Source of the DNA: Psychrobacillus soli
GTDB taxonomy: Bacteria; Bacillota; Bacilli; Bacillales_A; Planococcaceae
DNA length: 64,000 bases
Direction of reading: 5' to 3'
NCBI RefSeq assembly: GCF_006861775.1
Contig: NZ_VDGG01000005.1
Location: 60,171-124,170, forward strand
Below the pieces are notes generated by a model, which saw nothing but the letters and a program-made list of their open reading frames with translations, was not told the DNA's origin and did no database searches. Numbering within the stretch: the stretch's first letter is position 1; each line of letters opens with the position of its first letter. This document shows, one piece after another, positions 18,236-26,738 of this stretch. A program made the position numbers and the translations under genes.

Positions 18236-18272
18236 TTGATTATTTTTTTAGTAAGTATTATACTAACTACTA
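18236..18272 (+). promoter_or_regulatory. SigA-type promoter overlapped by a palindromic operator (regulator gene)
   Basis: TTGATT (18236-18241) and TATACT (18259-18264) are 17 bases apart. The -10 box sits inside an inverted repeat TAGTAAGTA-N6-TAACTACTA (18249-18257 and 18264-18272). The same nine-base arms with the same six-base spacer occur, perfectly palindromic, in front of azlC. The overlap with the -10 box suggests repression, probably autoregulation by the TrmB-type protein encoded downstream. Confidence 0.7.
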
Positions 18273-18332
18273 ATTAAAAATGCGAAGAAATGATTCGTTT
18301 ATTTCGAGGGATAAGCAACTAGGAGGGTGTTT

Positions 18333-19142
18333 GTGGACGTAATTTACAAAGAACTGCAGAAGTTAGGTTTTTCACAATATGAATGTAAAGCATACATTGG
18401 TCTATTAAAAAACTCTCCTATAACTGGATATGAGATAAGCAAAAGAACTGGTGTACCAAGGTCCATGATTTACGAAGTGTTGGGGAAATTATTAGATAAA
18501 GGTGCTATTTATACAGTACCTTCTGAACCTATTACTTATGCACCGTTACCGGCAAAAGAATTAATCAATCGATTGCGTAACAACTTCGAACAATCATTCG
18601 ATTTTCTAGAAAAAAACTTAGCTGCATTAGAGAGTGAACAGGAACTAGATGTAATACATCGTATTAGCAGCGATGAACATGTTGTTGCCGAAATGATTGA
18701 TATTATTGGTAGAGCAAAAGAAGAAATATGGCTGTCGATTTGGGAGCCTCAAGTAGGATTAATAAAAGATTCTGTAAATAAACGGGTAAAAGACGGATTA
18801 CATGTCTTTTCCATGCTATTTGGGACACCTAATACGAAATTAGGTGTAACTACACATCATGATTACACTGCTCCTGAAGTAGCAGAGGAAAGAATGAATG
18901 GTCGATTAACGATTGTTGCAAGGGATAATGAAGAAGTGTTAATTGCTAACTTTTCTCCTATTGCGACTGGATGGGCAGTAGTAACTCAGGACCCGGCACT
19001 TGTTTTAATAGCGATGGAATACATAAGACATGACATTATTTTTGCGGAATTAACGAAAGAATTGGGTCCTCAGAAAGTAGAAACTCTCTGGAAAAACAAC
19101 AAGGATTTGTATCATGTTGTTACAGGAAAACGGTTCAAGTAA
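18333..19142 (+). CDS. TrmB-family transcriptional regulator
   Basis: A 269-residue regulator. Residues 1-75 form a TrmB-type winged helix-turn-helix (LQKLGFSQYECKAYIGLL, SKRTGVPRSMIYEVLGKLL), a short coiled segment follows (about 76-105) and the rest is the phospholipase-D-like effector domain (AKEEIWLSIWEPQ) that in this family senses a small ligand. The GTG at 18333 lies five bases from AGGAGGG (18321-18327) and is preferred over the GTG at 18327 inside that site. Its own promoter and the azlCD promoter share a palindrome, so it most likely regulates both. AzlB, an Lrp-type protein, does this job in B. subtilis; a TrmB protein here is a different solution. Confidence 0.88.
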   Translation: MDVIYKELQKLGFSQYECKAYIGLLKNSPITGYEISKRTGVPRSMIYEVLGKLLDKGAIYTVPSEPITYAPLPAKELINRLRNNFEQSFDFLEKNLAALESEQELDVIHRISSDEHVVAEMIDIIGRAKEEIWLSIWEPQVGLIKDSVNKRVKDGLHVFSMLFGTPNTKLGVTTHHDYTAPEVAEERMNGRLTIVARDNEEVLIANFSPIATGWAVVTQDPALVLIAMEYIRHDIIFAELTKELGPQKVETLWKNNKDLYHVVTGKRFK

Positions 19143-19158
19143 TTTGAACCGTCTTTTC
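19130..19158 (+). terminator. Terminator of the TrmB-type gene
   Basis: ACGGTTCAA (19130-19138) pairs with TTGAACCGT (19144-19152), followed by CTTTTCTT. The left arm lies in the last codons of the gene, with the stop codon in the loop. Confidence 0.8.
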
Positions 19159-19171
19159 TTACCCTATTTCA

Positions 19172-19195
19172 TAGTAGTTATTTAACTAACTACTA
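19172..19195 (+). promoter_or_regulatory. Perfect palindromic operator in front of azlC
   Basis: TAGTAGTTA (19172-19180), six-base spacer TTTAAC, then TAACTACTA (19187-19195): a perfect inverted repeat ending 21 bases before the azlC start. It matches the operator at 18249-18272 arm for arm. The position close to the start codon suggests it overlaps the azlC promoter or early leader. Confidence 0.7.
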
Positions 19196-19216
19196 AATAA
19201 TTTTAAGGAGAGTTAT

Positions 19217-19951
19217 ATGCGTATAGAGAACGTCCAATTGGATACATTTGTATCTCAAAAAAATGAAGATAGTTTTATTAATGGAGTAAAAGCTTGTGTT
19301 CCCACATTGCTCGCTTATTTAAGTATAGGATTTGCTTGCGGTGTTGTTCAAAAAACTGCGGGACTTAGCGTTTTTGAGATTGCACTTTTAAGTTTAATTC
19401 TTTATGCTGGATCCGCTCAGTTCATTGTTGCTGCAATGCTAGTAACACAAAGTACTTCAATGGCTATTATTATGACCATTTTCTTTATTAATCTTCGCCA
19501 TTTACTACTTAGCGCAGCACTATCTCCTTATTTCCGACAGCTGTCCCCATTTAAGAACATGTTAGTCGGAGCTTTACTGACGGATGAGACATTTGGTGTT
19601 GCGATGAACGAAGCTGCGAAAAAGAAAAATATTAACGAAAAATGGATGCACGGTCTAAATATTACGGCTTACTTAAATTGGGTTGTAGCCAATATAGCAG
19701 GGGCCCTTCTCGCACAGTGGATCTCAAACCCTGAAAAATTTGGTTTAGAATTTGCCTTGCCAGCGGTATTTATTGGACTTCTTATCATCTCCATACTAGA
19801 AAGAAGTAAGATCAAATTGGATGTTATTGTCACGATAATCGCTATTGTCATTGCCGTAGGAAGTACATTAATGTTGTCGAGCAGTCTAAGTATTATTGTT
19901 GGTACAATAATAGCGGCAACGATTGGGATGGTGGTAGAGAAATGGAAGTAA
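19217..19951 (+). CDS. azlC: Branched-chain amino acid exporter subunit AzlC
   Basis: A 244-residue inner-membrane protein of the AzlC family, about six to seven transmembrane segments. Family landmarks are PTLLAYLSIGFACGVV, LSLILYAGSAQFIVAAML, FINLRHLLLSAALSPY and LTDETFGVA. With AzlD it forms an exporter of branched-chain amino acids and their analogues such as 4-azaleucine. ATG 19217 follows AAGGAGAG. Its 3' end overlaps azlD by 10 bases. The shared palindrome with the upstream TrmB-type gene ties expression to that regulator rather than to an AzlB homologue, which is absent nearby. Confidence 0.95.
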   Translation: MRIENVQLDTFVSQKNEDSFINGVKACVPTLLAYLSIGFACGVVQKTAGLSVFEIALLSLILYAGSAQFIVAAMLVTQSTSMAIIMTIFFINLRHLLLSAALSPYFRQLSPFKNMLVGALLTDETFGVAMNEAAKKKNINEKWMHGLNITAYLNWVVANIAGALLAQWISNPEKFGLEFALPAVFIGLLIISILERSKIKLDVIVTIIAIVIAVGSTLMLSSSLSIIVGTIIAATIGMVVEKWK

Positions 19952-20268
19952 GATGGGAAGTTTTTTTAATTATTATAGGAGCCGCATTTGTAACCTTTGT
20001 ACCAAGAGTTGTTCCACTTATGATACTTAGTCGTTTTGAATTACCGGAAGGGATAATGCGGTGGTTGAGTTTTGTCCCTGTTGCTATTATGGCTGCTTTG
20101 GTAGGTCAAGAAATTTTACTACATGATGGTAAGATTTCTTCTATTAGAAGTAACGTGGAACTTTTAGCAGCACTACCTACTTTTCTTATCGCGATCAAAA
20201 CACGTAGTTTACTTGCGACAGTACTTGCGGGAGTTATTTCATTTATGATTTTACGCTTATTTATGTAA
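19942..20268 (+). CDS. azlD: Branched-chain amino acid exporter subunit AzlD
   Basis: A 108-residue protein with four hydrophobic segments and the AzlD pattern TFVPRVVPLMILSR and WLSFVPVAIMAALV. It is the small partner of AzlC. The ATG lies 10 bases inside azlC, so the two are translationally coupled. The gene ends just before a long terminator at 20303. Length and position are those expected for AzlD. Confidence 0.93.
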   Translation: MEVRWEVFLIIIGAAFVTFVPRVVPLMILSRFELPEGIMRWLSFVPVAIMAALVGQEILLHDGKISSIRSNVELLAALPTFLIAIKTRSLLATVLAGVISFMILRLFM

Positions 20269-20302
20269 AAGGATATTTTTTGCAGAAAGTTTTATAGTTA
20301 CC

Positions 20303-20346
20303 AAATAGGAAAGGTCCTGCGTATGTATGCAGGACCTTTCCTATTT
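20303..20346 (+). terminator. Long-stem terminator after azlD
   Basis: An 18-bp perfect inverted repeat (20303-20320 with 20329-20346) with an eight-base loop GTATGTAT. It separates azlCD from the convergent oxalate decarboxylase remnant and can act in both directions. Confidence 0.85.
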
Positions 20347-20387
20347 ATCGCATGATTGTTAGAGAAAAATAAACATCTGTTCGATCG

Positions 20388-21229
20388 TTATTTAGGATAG
20401 TAAGTAAACCCAGGATATTTGACGACTGGATACTTCACTTTACGTAATGCATCCAACAATTCTGGACCAACATGCAAATTTCCTTTCACTAGGTTTGGAG
20501 GAGTAAGTGCCATCCATTGGTTTAATGACACATCAACAAATCGATCACTCTTGAACATTTCCAAAAACCATAATGTTTGGTCACCGGTATTTTGAATATA
20601 ATGCCCATTAGCAAATGGAACATAGCCGACGTCCCCAGCGAATACCGTCATTCGTCCCTGCCCTGAAAGGTAATACTGCCACTCATCATTATTCGGATGC
20701 CAATGTAGTTCTCGCATGGCTCCCGGTTCCACCTCAACAAGCGCAGCTGCTATGTTTTGAGATATAGGAAAATTAGTAGAGTCTACGATTCGTACGCTTC
20801 CTCCCGGAGTTTTAATCGGTTGTTGTGCTAGTAGCTGGTGCTTGAAGCTTTGGGGAATAGTTCCGTAAGGGGACTCAACTTCTTCACTTCCGAGCGGACC
20901 TGGGACCTTGTCTTGCTAGATGTAAACCTGCCCCGAAGGAATGTGATCAAAGGCACTAATTGGGACTCCAAAGTTGACCGATAACACATCTTTTGGTGTG
21001 TGTGCAAACCAATCTGAAATTGATAAAGTGTTAAGGTTAGAAAAGGTACCATCATCGAAAACTAGCAGAAATTCTCAGTGCTCCAACCCTTGTATCGAAT
21101 GTGGAAGTCCAGCAGGAAAGTACCAAAGATCTCCCGGTCCTATGTCCGCGATAAAATTCCGTCCTTCTGCGTCGATTGCTGTAATTCGTGCCCGACCTAA
21201 TATCATATAAGCCCATTCAGCTTGTTTCA
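20388..21229 (-). pseudogene. oxdC: Oxalate decarboxylase (bicupin) remnant
   Basis: One minus-strand frame gives continuous homology to OxdC/OxdD bicupins over about 280 residues, interrupted by two in-frame stops: TGA at 21075-21077 and TAG at 20916-20918. Readable blocks are [32 protein letters not shown], then [40 protein letters not shown] and [15 protein letters not shown]. The N-terminal ~100 residues, including the first cupin's His-x-His metal site, are missing, and a short loop before DVGYVPF is deleted. The second-cupin metal ligands survive. The enzyme would convert oxalate to formate and CO2; this copy cannot make a full protein. The nearby ATG at 20732 would give only an orphan second cupin. 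Confidence 0.9.
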
Positions 21230-21454
21230 TGCTTGTGTAATCAGTAAATTTCTAACATCATTACTCGATTTAAAATTAACCGAACTAGAAATACTCGACT
21301 TAGTTGAAGACGTAAATAAAACTTATATCATGAGAAATTGCTGAAAATGATTTTACTCTATATAAAGAAATGAGCAATATGTGAATGAATTCACGGAAAT
21401 ATTTGCAAATGATTGAATAGATTAATAAAATCGAATAGAGAGGAGACAAGTTCA

Positions 21455-22006
21455 ATGAAAACAGAATTTCCTGTAATTGAAACAAAGAGATTAATATTAA
21501 GAGAAGTAACAACCGACGATGCGAATGATATGCTTACATATCTATCTGATGAAAATGTGGTGAAACCTATGGGGTTAGAACCTTTTCAAACAGTTGAAGA
21601 TGTATGGGATGAAATTAGTTGGTACAAATCGATATACGAAGAAGGCACCGGAATTAGATGGGGAATCACTCTAAAAGATTCTGGAAAGGTCATTGGCAGT
21701 TGTGGTTTCCTTAATAAACTTACGAAACATTATCGAACTGAAATCGGGTACGAATTAAGCAAAGATTACTGGGGGATAGGGGTAGCTAGTGAAGCGTTGG
21801 AAGCGGTTGTTAAATATGGCTATCATCATTTGCAGTTAGAAAGAATTGAAGCTTTAATCGAACCTACTAATATTCCTTCACAAAGGCTAGTGGAGAAACA
21901 AGGATTTATAAGAGAAGGATTACTACGACATTACGAATATACTCGTGGGAAATTCGATGATTTGTATATGTATTCTATCTTAAAAGGCGACGTTAATTTT
22001 AATTAA
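21455..22006 (+). CDS. GNAT-family N-acetyltransferase (RimJ/RimL type)
   Basis: A 183-residue GNAT protein of the ribosomal-protein acetyltransferase-like group (Acetyltransf_3). It opens with FPVIETKRLILREV, has the GIRWGITLK strand, a GSCGFLN segment and the acetyl-CoA loop YWGIGVASEALEAVV, and ends with EKQGFIREGLLRHYEY. ATG 21455 is nine bases from AGAGGAGA; an upstream in-frame TTG at 21413 lacks a ribosome site. A paralogue with the same outline is encoded on the minus strand at 48899-49447. Substrate unknown; it may acetylate a protein N-terminus or a small amine. Confidence 0.85.
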   Translation: MKTEFPVIETKRLILREVTTDDANDMLTYLSDENVVKPMGLEPFQTVEDVWDEISWYKSIYEEGTGIRWGITLKDSGKVIGSCGFLNKLTKHYRTEIGYELSKDYWGIGVASEALEAVVKYGYHHLQLERIEALIEPTNIPSQRLVEKQGFIREGLLRHYEYTRGKFDDLYMYSILKGDVNFN

Positions 22007-22031
22007 ACTGAATACATAGGAGGTAGGACTC

Positions 22032-23139
22032 ATCAAAACTAAAGTCAATCTTCCATTTATATACTTTTTAATGAAACCAAATGTAATTTTCGTATATAAA
22101 ATTGAAACACTAGATTATATAACTGTTTCAGATTTGCTGTCTGGAAGTGATAGATGGGAAACGTTCGTATTGGAGCAGGAGGATGAATTTGATAGTTTTG
22201 ACCATCGAGAAAGTCATTCTATGCAGGGCAGAAGTTTTTTTTTGCCCCTCAAGATGATTTGGATATGATGGCAGAGGTCATTAATGGACAGATTCAAAAA
22301 AATCGTCACATACGTCCAGTGGGCGCGGTGCATATCGCTTCCTTTGAATCGTCAGCAGGTTCCTTAAGAGCTAGTATAGAAAGGCCAAGGATTGGAATTG
22401 GCTTCCCGGACTTCCTTTCCATAGGGCCACTGTGGAAACTGGATGAAAAAATAGGGCAAAGCCGTCGTTATGAATGGGTAACGGAGAATATTAACTTGGA
22501 GCAAGAAATAGAAATTCCATTAAAATTCACTAATACACTGCGTGAGCTTGAAGATATCCCAAGCCAAGTTCCTATCCATATTTGGTATGGAAATAATGCG
22601 AGTGAACAAACATGCATGCGCTTTTTACTGTATTTACTAAGGGATAAAACGAATGATATATTTCTTATTAACTCCACTGATCTCTATTACAAATATATAA
22701 CTTCCAGAGATGAACAGCAACGGATTTTCGATACTAGTCAGATCGGGTCAAAGAATTTAAAAAAACTGTTTGAAATAAACCAAACAAACGATCCATTATG
22801 TGATAAGGAAAGAATTCAAATGCAGCTAGAGTGGGAAGCATTAGCGCAAACGAGTGAAGTCCTGCTTATTTGGAGTAATGGAGAAATAAAAAGCGTGCCT
22901 GCATATCATTTTGACTTGCAAATTTTACAAGCAATTGAAATTTACACGAACAGCAAGAAATTAAAGATTTTATCAAAACCGGGAGGGTAATCGAAGAATT
23001 ATTTATACAATTGGATGAATTTGTTGGTATTTTCTTTTTAGAATATAGGATTAGGTATTTAATATATACTGGTTTCCTTGAGTTAAAAGGAATACCCAAA
23101 TCCGAGTGGCATTATAGTGTAAAAAAGCGAGATAGTTGA
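22032..23139 (+). pseudogene. DUF1835/DUF3658 gene broken by two frameshifts
   Basis: Three pieces in changing frames rebuild one protein of about 368 residues. The first piece ends in a nine-T run (22235-22243); one extra T would join it to APQDDLDMMAEV and the DUF1835 block (GAVHIASFESSAGSL, IGFPDFLSIGPLWKL, SRRYEWV). The second shift lies at a short A-run near 22955-22960: one extra A continues into KDFIKTGRVIEELF and the DUF3658-like tail (LEYRIRYLIYTGFLELKGIP) that stops at 23137-23139. The ribosome site GGAGGT (22019-22024) points to ATC at 22032 where an ATG would be expected; otherwise the first ATG is 22071. Real decay or homopolymer read errors are both possible. Confidence 0.75.
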
Positions 23140-23238
23140 TAAGAACAATAGTGCATTTATTACGCTTAACAAAATAAAACGAAGTAAGGACGAATCAGTT
23201 ATTCTACTGAATTTAGTCCTTTTATTTTTATTAAAGAT
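23140..23238 (+). terminator. Short gap with a terminator-like hairpin
   Basis: Between the DUF1835 remnant and the 21-bp repeats lies an AT-rich gap. AAGGAC near 23187 can pair with GTCCTT near 23215, followed by TTATTTTT, which looks like a weak intrinsic terminator. No gene is visible here. Confidence 0.4.
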
Positions 23239-23301
23239 GTAAAGTTTGTTATTCAAAAAGTAAAGTTAACTATACAAAAAGACAAATCAACTATACAATA
23301 G
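23239..23301 (+). repeat. Three tandem 21-bp imperfect repeats (likely operators)
   Basis: Units 23239-23259, 23260-23280 and 23281-23301 share GTAAAGTT-x2-CTATACAAAAA in outline; units 2 and 3 both contain AACTATACAA. A 21-base period places each unit on the same DNA face. The last unit ends 25 bases before the XRE start and TATACA (23292-23297) can act as a -10 box, so the array probably binds the regulator encoded downstream. Confidence 0.65.
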
Positions 23302-23326
23302 AAAGAAGATGTTTGGAGGGAGCAGT

Positions 23327-23533
23327 TTGCTAAAAAATCGAGTGAAGGAACTAAGGGCGAGATTTAATTTGACGCAAGGGGATCTGGCCGAAAAGACCGG
23401 TGTCACAAGACAGACAATCGTTTCATTAGAAAAAGGAAGTTATACGCCTTCGTTGCTACTTGCTATGAACATTGCGGAAGTGTTTGGAGAACCGATTGAA
23501 CAAATTTTTTATAAAGAGGAGGAAACGAAATGA
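23327..23533 (+). CDS. XRE-family small transcriptional regulator
   Basis: A 68-residue helix-turn-helix protein of the Cro/CI (XRE) type consisting only of the DNA-binding domain: NRVKELRARFNLTQGDLAEK, TGVTRQTIVSLEKGSYTPS and a FGEPIEQIF tail. The TTG at 23327 is six bases from GGAGGG (23315-23320), while the ATG at 23309 precedes that site. The stop overlaps the next gene by four bases (ATGA), so it is coupled to a membrane protein. Such XRE plus small-membrane-protein pairs are common in Bacilli; three 21-bp repeats upstream are its probable operators. Confidence 0.85.
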   Translation: MLKNRVKELRARFNLTQGDLAEKTGVTRQTIVSLEKGSYTPSLLLAMNIAEVFGEPIEQIFYKEEETK

Positions 23534-24012
23534 GGATGTATATTACAGTTCTTTTGAGATGCTTGCTTTATGTTTCTCTTGCCTTGATGGTTTATGATTA
23601 TGTGAGAATTGATATGTACTTCGAAATGATGGGAAGAGGATACATCGATGAATTTTCCGTATATGTATCAACTTGGAGAGGTACTTTTTGTCTTATAGTA
23701 GCTATTCTTCTAGTTGTTATAAATATTATTGATTTTATTGTAGTTAAGAAAAATAAACATGCCCACATGAAAGAGTATATTCTAACAGAGTATGATGTCG
23801 CTGATGAACGCGCAGTTGTGGTTACTGGAAAAGCAGTTCGTTTCGCATTTGTTTTTATTCTATTTTATACTTTCCTACTAATAGGATCGTATATGTTTAT
23901 ACCAAATTATTTTCTCGACTATCCTTGGTATCCGATATTTACAACTGCTTCGATACCGGTTTTTGGTTTAATTATTTACTTAGTAACGTTTAAATACTTT
24001 CATGCTAAATAA
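23530..24012 (+). CDS. Four-helix membrane protein (DUF2178-like)
   Basis: A 160-residue protein with four predicted transmembrane segments arranged as two pairs, joined by a cytoplasmic stretch containing DVADERAVVVTGKAVRFAF. The D-E-R-x4-TGKA signature resembles DUF2178-type proteins, which are often encoded next to an XRE regulator of exactly this small type. The ATG overlaps the regulator's stop. A paralogue follows 15 bp downstream with the same motif. Role unknown; membrane stress sensing or a regulator-linked membrane partner is inferred from position only. Confidence 0.65.
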   Translation: MRMYITVLLRCLLYVSLALMVYDYVRIDMYFEMMGRGYIDEFSVYVSTWRGTFCLIVAILLVVINIIDFIVVKKNKHAHMKEYILTEYDVADERAVVVTGKAVRFAFVFILFYTFLLIGSYMFIPNYFLDYPWYPIFTTASIPVFGLIIYLVTFKYFHAK

Positions 24013-24027
24013 AAATAGGGGGATTCC

Positions 24028-24525
24028 ATGAGGACTTTACTAATAACTATTATTTTACGCATTCTACTAATTATTTCATTTGCTGTGCACGTGTTCCCTT
24101 CTATGAAATCATCTCAACTTTCAAAAATGCTTATGAATAAACAGATAAGCTACGATTTTTATGTGGAAAATGGTATTTATTCTAATTATTACTCCATACC
24201 ATTTTTCATCCTCGTCTTGCTGAACGTTTGGTTCACATACTTTAATTCTAAAAAACGCAATAATGGTAGAATACTAATGAAAGAAATAGTCATTCCAGAA
24301 GTAAACCTGGATGACGATGAACGAGAATCTGAAATTACAGGTAAGTCGGCGAAAGTGGCGTTTTCCGTTATTATTGTTTTCTCTTTTCTCCTATTGTCAC
24401 TTTTCCCAATGGCTACAACATTTTTCGATGAACTAATAGCGTATTCGGTGTTCGCCGTTGCTGCTCTACCCATAATTGGTCTGTTAACCTACTTAATCAC
24501 GTACAAAGTGCTATATTCTAGGTGA
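24028..24525 (+). CDS. Paralogous four-helix membrane protein (DUF2178-like)
   Basis: A 165-residue protein that repeats the outline of its upstream neighbour: an N-terminal helix with LRILLIISFAV, a second helix, a central NLDDDERESEITGKSAKVAF motif, and two C-terminal helices ending LITYKVLYSR (neighbour: LVTFKYFHAK). The ATG 24028 follows AGGGGG. The pair probably arose by tandem duplication and has diverged considerably. It may form a hetero-oligomer with its neighbour. No enzymatic motif is visible. Confidence 0.65.
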   Translation: MRTLLITIILRILLIISFAVHVFPSMKSSQLSKMLMNKQISYDFYVENGIYSNYYSIPFFILVLLNVWFTYFNSKKRNNGRILMKEIVIPEVNLDDDERESEITGKSAKVAFSVIIVFSFLLLSLFPMATTFFDELIAYSVFAVAALPIIGLLTYLITYKVLYSR

Positions 24526-24542
24526 AGAAGGAGATATGAATC

Positions 24543-24959
24543 GTGGAAGAAATAAATATGGAAATCCTTCCAACACCAATAAGAGAACTATTAGCGTACG
24601 CTACGTCTGCAAGCAAAATTGACGAGGAGTATAAGCTTTATCAAGGGAAGGAAAATAGAAAATTATTTGGATACAAGCAAGCAGAGCAATTCGTTGGCTG
24701 TATTGGAGTTGAGTGGACAACGGACAATACTTGTATTATCAAACAGATTGCCGTATCTCCATCAGAAAGAGGGCGTGGAATAGGGGAGGGGATGATAGAT
24801 TTTATTATTGACAATCATTCTCTCTCCAGGATTTCTGCAGAAACAGATCAAGATGCGGTGGATTTTTATAAAAAAATGGGATTTACTATTACAAACCTAG
24901 GAGAAAAATATCCAGGAGTGGTACGTTTTTGTTGTGAATTCAGAAGAATCGAAAAATAA
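24543..24959 (+). CDS. GNAT-family acetyltransferase
   Basis: A 138-residue single-domain GNAT protein. The acetyl-CoA binding loop is VSPSERGRGIGEGMI, preceded by the strand IIKQIAV, and the C-terminal segment AVDFYKKMGFTI is typical. GTG 24543 lies nine bases after AAGGAG (24528-24533). It follows the DUF2178-like pair by 17 bp and may be co-transcribed. The acceptor is unknown; the short length and the N-terminal IPTPIRELLAYAT helix resemble small-molecule acetyltransferases of Bacilli. Confidence 0.8.
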   Translation: MEEINMEILPTPIRELLAYATSASKIDEEYKLYQGKENRKLFGYKQAEQFVGCIGVEWTTDNTCIIKQIAVSPSERGRGIGEGMIDFIIDNHSLSRISAETDQDAVDFYKKMGFTITNLGEKYPGVVRFCCEFRRIEK

Positions 24960-24989
24960 AACAAATTTTATAAACTAGGGGGCTTTACA

Positions 24990-25355
24990 ATGGGCTACGA
25001 AAAAGCATTGGAACAATATATAAGCGCGACAAATACACATGATTTCAACAATGTGAGTAAAATCCTTCACGAAGACGCAATTTACTGGTTTTCGGATAAA
25101 AATTGTACAACTAATAGTGAGATTCAACGTTATTTTGAAAACGCATGGAACCTTATAAAAGAAGAGGTCTATTCAGCGGAAGATATTAAGTGGATGACGA
25201 AGGACGAGAAATCCGCTACATGTATTTATGCGTATCGATATGAAGGGTATTACAAAGGGGAATTTGTGAAAGGCAGTGGAAGAGCCACGAACATCTTCAC
25301 AAAAGAAGATAATGGCGAATGGAAGCTAATCCATGAACATTTAAGCAACTTATAA
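24990..25355 (+). CDS. SnoaL/DUF4440-like (NTF2-fold) protein
   Basis: A 121-residue protein of the NTF2-like superfamily. The helix [19 protein letters not shown] followed by [10 protein letters not shown], then GSGRATNIF and the terminal [13 protein letters not shown] strand is the standard DUF4440/SnoaL-3 order. Such proteins form a cone-shaped barrel that binds small hydrophobic ligands; many have no known reaction. ATG 24990 follows AGGGGG. It sits between the GNAT gene and arsB without an obvious functional link. Confidence 0.75.
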   Translation: MGYEKALEQYISATNTHDFNNVSKILHEDAIYWFSDKNCTTNSEIQRYFENAWNLIKEEVYSAEDIKWMTKDEKSATCIYAYRYEGYYKGEFVKGSGRATNIFTKEDNGEWKLIHEHLSNL

Positions 25356-25399
25356 GAATTACAAGATAAGAAAACATCAAATGTTACAAATATATTACA

Positions 25400-25412
25400 G
25401 GTGCCTGGCACC
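25400..25412. repeat. GGTGCC-T-GGCACC palindrome in the arsB leader
   Basis: A 13-base perfect palindrome (six-base arms, one-base centre) lying 16 bases before the arsB start and immediately before its ribosome site GGGAGG. I have seen this kind of GTGCCTGGCACC element scattered between genes in Bacillales genomes. A single copy occurs in this window. Confidence 0.55.
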
Positions 25413-25428
25413 AATGGGAGGCTTGAGA

Positions 25429-26724
25429 ATGACGGATGCGATTTTAGCATCTTTAATTTTTCTTCTAACACTAACATTAGTTATATGGCAACCTAAGAAC
25501 TTATCCATTGGATGGTCAGCATGTGGTGGTGCTTTAATTGCTTTATTGGTAGGGGTAGTAGGATTTCAAGATGTGCAAGAAGTAATTGGAATTACGTGGA
25601 ATGCAACATTAACTTTCGTTGCGATAATCATTATTTCATTGATTTTAGATGAAATTGGATTGTTTGAGTGGGCAGCACTTCATATGGTGAAGGCAGCAAA
25701 AGGCAGTGGCGTGAAGATGTTTGTGTACGTGAGTATATTAGGTGCAATTGTGGCAGCGTTTTTTGCCAATGATGGCGCTGCACTTATATTAACACCTATT
25801 GTACTTGCGATGGTTCGACATTTAAATTTTAAAGAACAGATGATTTTTCCGTTTATTATGGCGAGTGGGTTTATCGCTGATACAACGTCTTTGCCGTTTG
25901 TCGTGAGTAACTTAGTGAATATTGTATCGGTGGATTTCTTTGGCATAGGATTTGCAGAATATGCTTATCGAATGTTTATTCCCAATTTGTTCTCCCTAAT
26001 TGCAACCATTACGGTGCTGTACATTTATTTTAGAAAAAGTATCCCGAAATCATATGATTTATCGAAATTGCGAACGCCGTCAGAAGCGTTAAAAGATGTA
26101 AGAATGTTTCACCTGTCCTGGGGTGTTTTAGCGATATTACTTGTTGGTTATTTTGTCAGTGAATTCATCCAAATGTCCATATCAATTATTGCTGGGGTAA
26201 TTGCTATTTTGTTTTTATTAATGGCGAGAAGAAGTCATGCAGTGAATACGAAAGCTGTTGTAAAAGGAGCACCATGGAGTATCGTATTTTTCTCTATAGG
26301 TATGTACGTAGTTGTATATGGAATGGGAAATGCTTGGTTGACGGGTTCTTTAGCAAGTGTCGTTCAATTTGTTGCGGACCAAGGTTTGTTCGTAGCGACG
26401 ATGGGGATGGGTTTTATTGCAGCTTTTTTATCCTCTGTTATGAATAATTTACCAACCGTAATGATTGATTCATTAGCTATCGCGGAAACGAATACTTCTG
26501 GACAAATTCGCGACGCACTTATTTATGCGAATGTGATCGGATCAGATTTAGGTCCTAAAATTACACCGATTGGTTCGCTTGCAACATTAGTGTGGCTACA
26601 TGTTTTATCCCAAAAAGACATTAAAATTTCATGGGGTACTTATTTTAAAACAGGGATTATTTTAACGATTCCTATTTTGTTTATTACGTTAGTTGGACTG
26701 TATATCACATTTATGATTTTCTAA
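25429..26724 (+). CDS. arsB: Arsenite efflux pump ArsB
   Basis: A 431-residue membrane protein of the ArsB/NhaD ion transporter superfamily with about eleven to twelve transmembrane segments. Diagnostic segments are [57 protein letters not shown] and [13 protein letters not shown]. The start is ATG 25429, seven bases after GGGAGG; an in-frame ATG at 25381 lies upstream of both the ribosome site and the palindrome. It exports arsenite (and antimonite) and is followed 14 bp later by arsC. No ArsR repressor gene is next to it, which is unusual for an ars operon. Confidence 0.93.
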   Translation: MTDAILASLIFLLTLTLVIWQPKNLSIGWSACGGALIALLVGVVGFQDVQEVIGITWNATLTFVAIIIISLILDEIGLFEWAALHMVKAAKGSGVKMFVYVSILGAIVAAFFANDGAALILTPIVLAMVRHLNFKEQMIFPFIMASGFIADTTSLPFVVSNLVNIVSVDFFGIGFAEYAYRMFIPNLFSLIATITVLYIYFRKSIPKSYDLSKLRTPSEALKDVRMFHLSWGVLAILLVGYFVSEFIQMSISIIAGVIAILFLLMARRSHAVNTKAVVKGAPWSIVFFSIGMYVVVYGMGNAWLTGSLASVVQFVADQGLFVATMGMGFIAAFLSSVMNNLPTVMIDSLAIAETNTSGQIRDALIYANVIGSDLGPKITPIGSLATLVWLHVLSQKDIKISWGTYFKTGIILTIPILFITLVGLYITFMIF

Positions 26725-26738
26725 AGGAGAAGTAAAAT

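Noticed and set aside
20388..20732. A functional single-cupin protein starting at ATG 20732
   Set aside because: The frame continues upstream as oxalate decarboxylase with two stops, and no ribosome site precedes that ATG.
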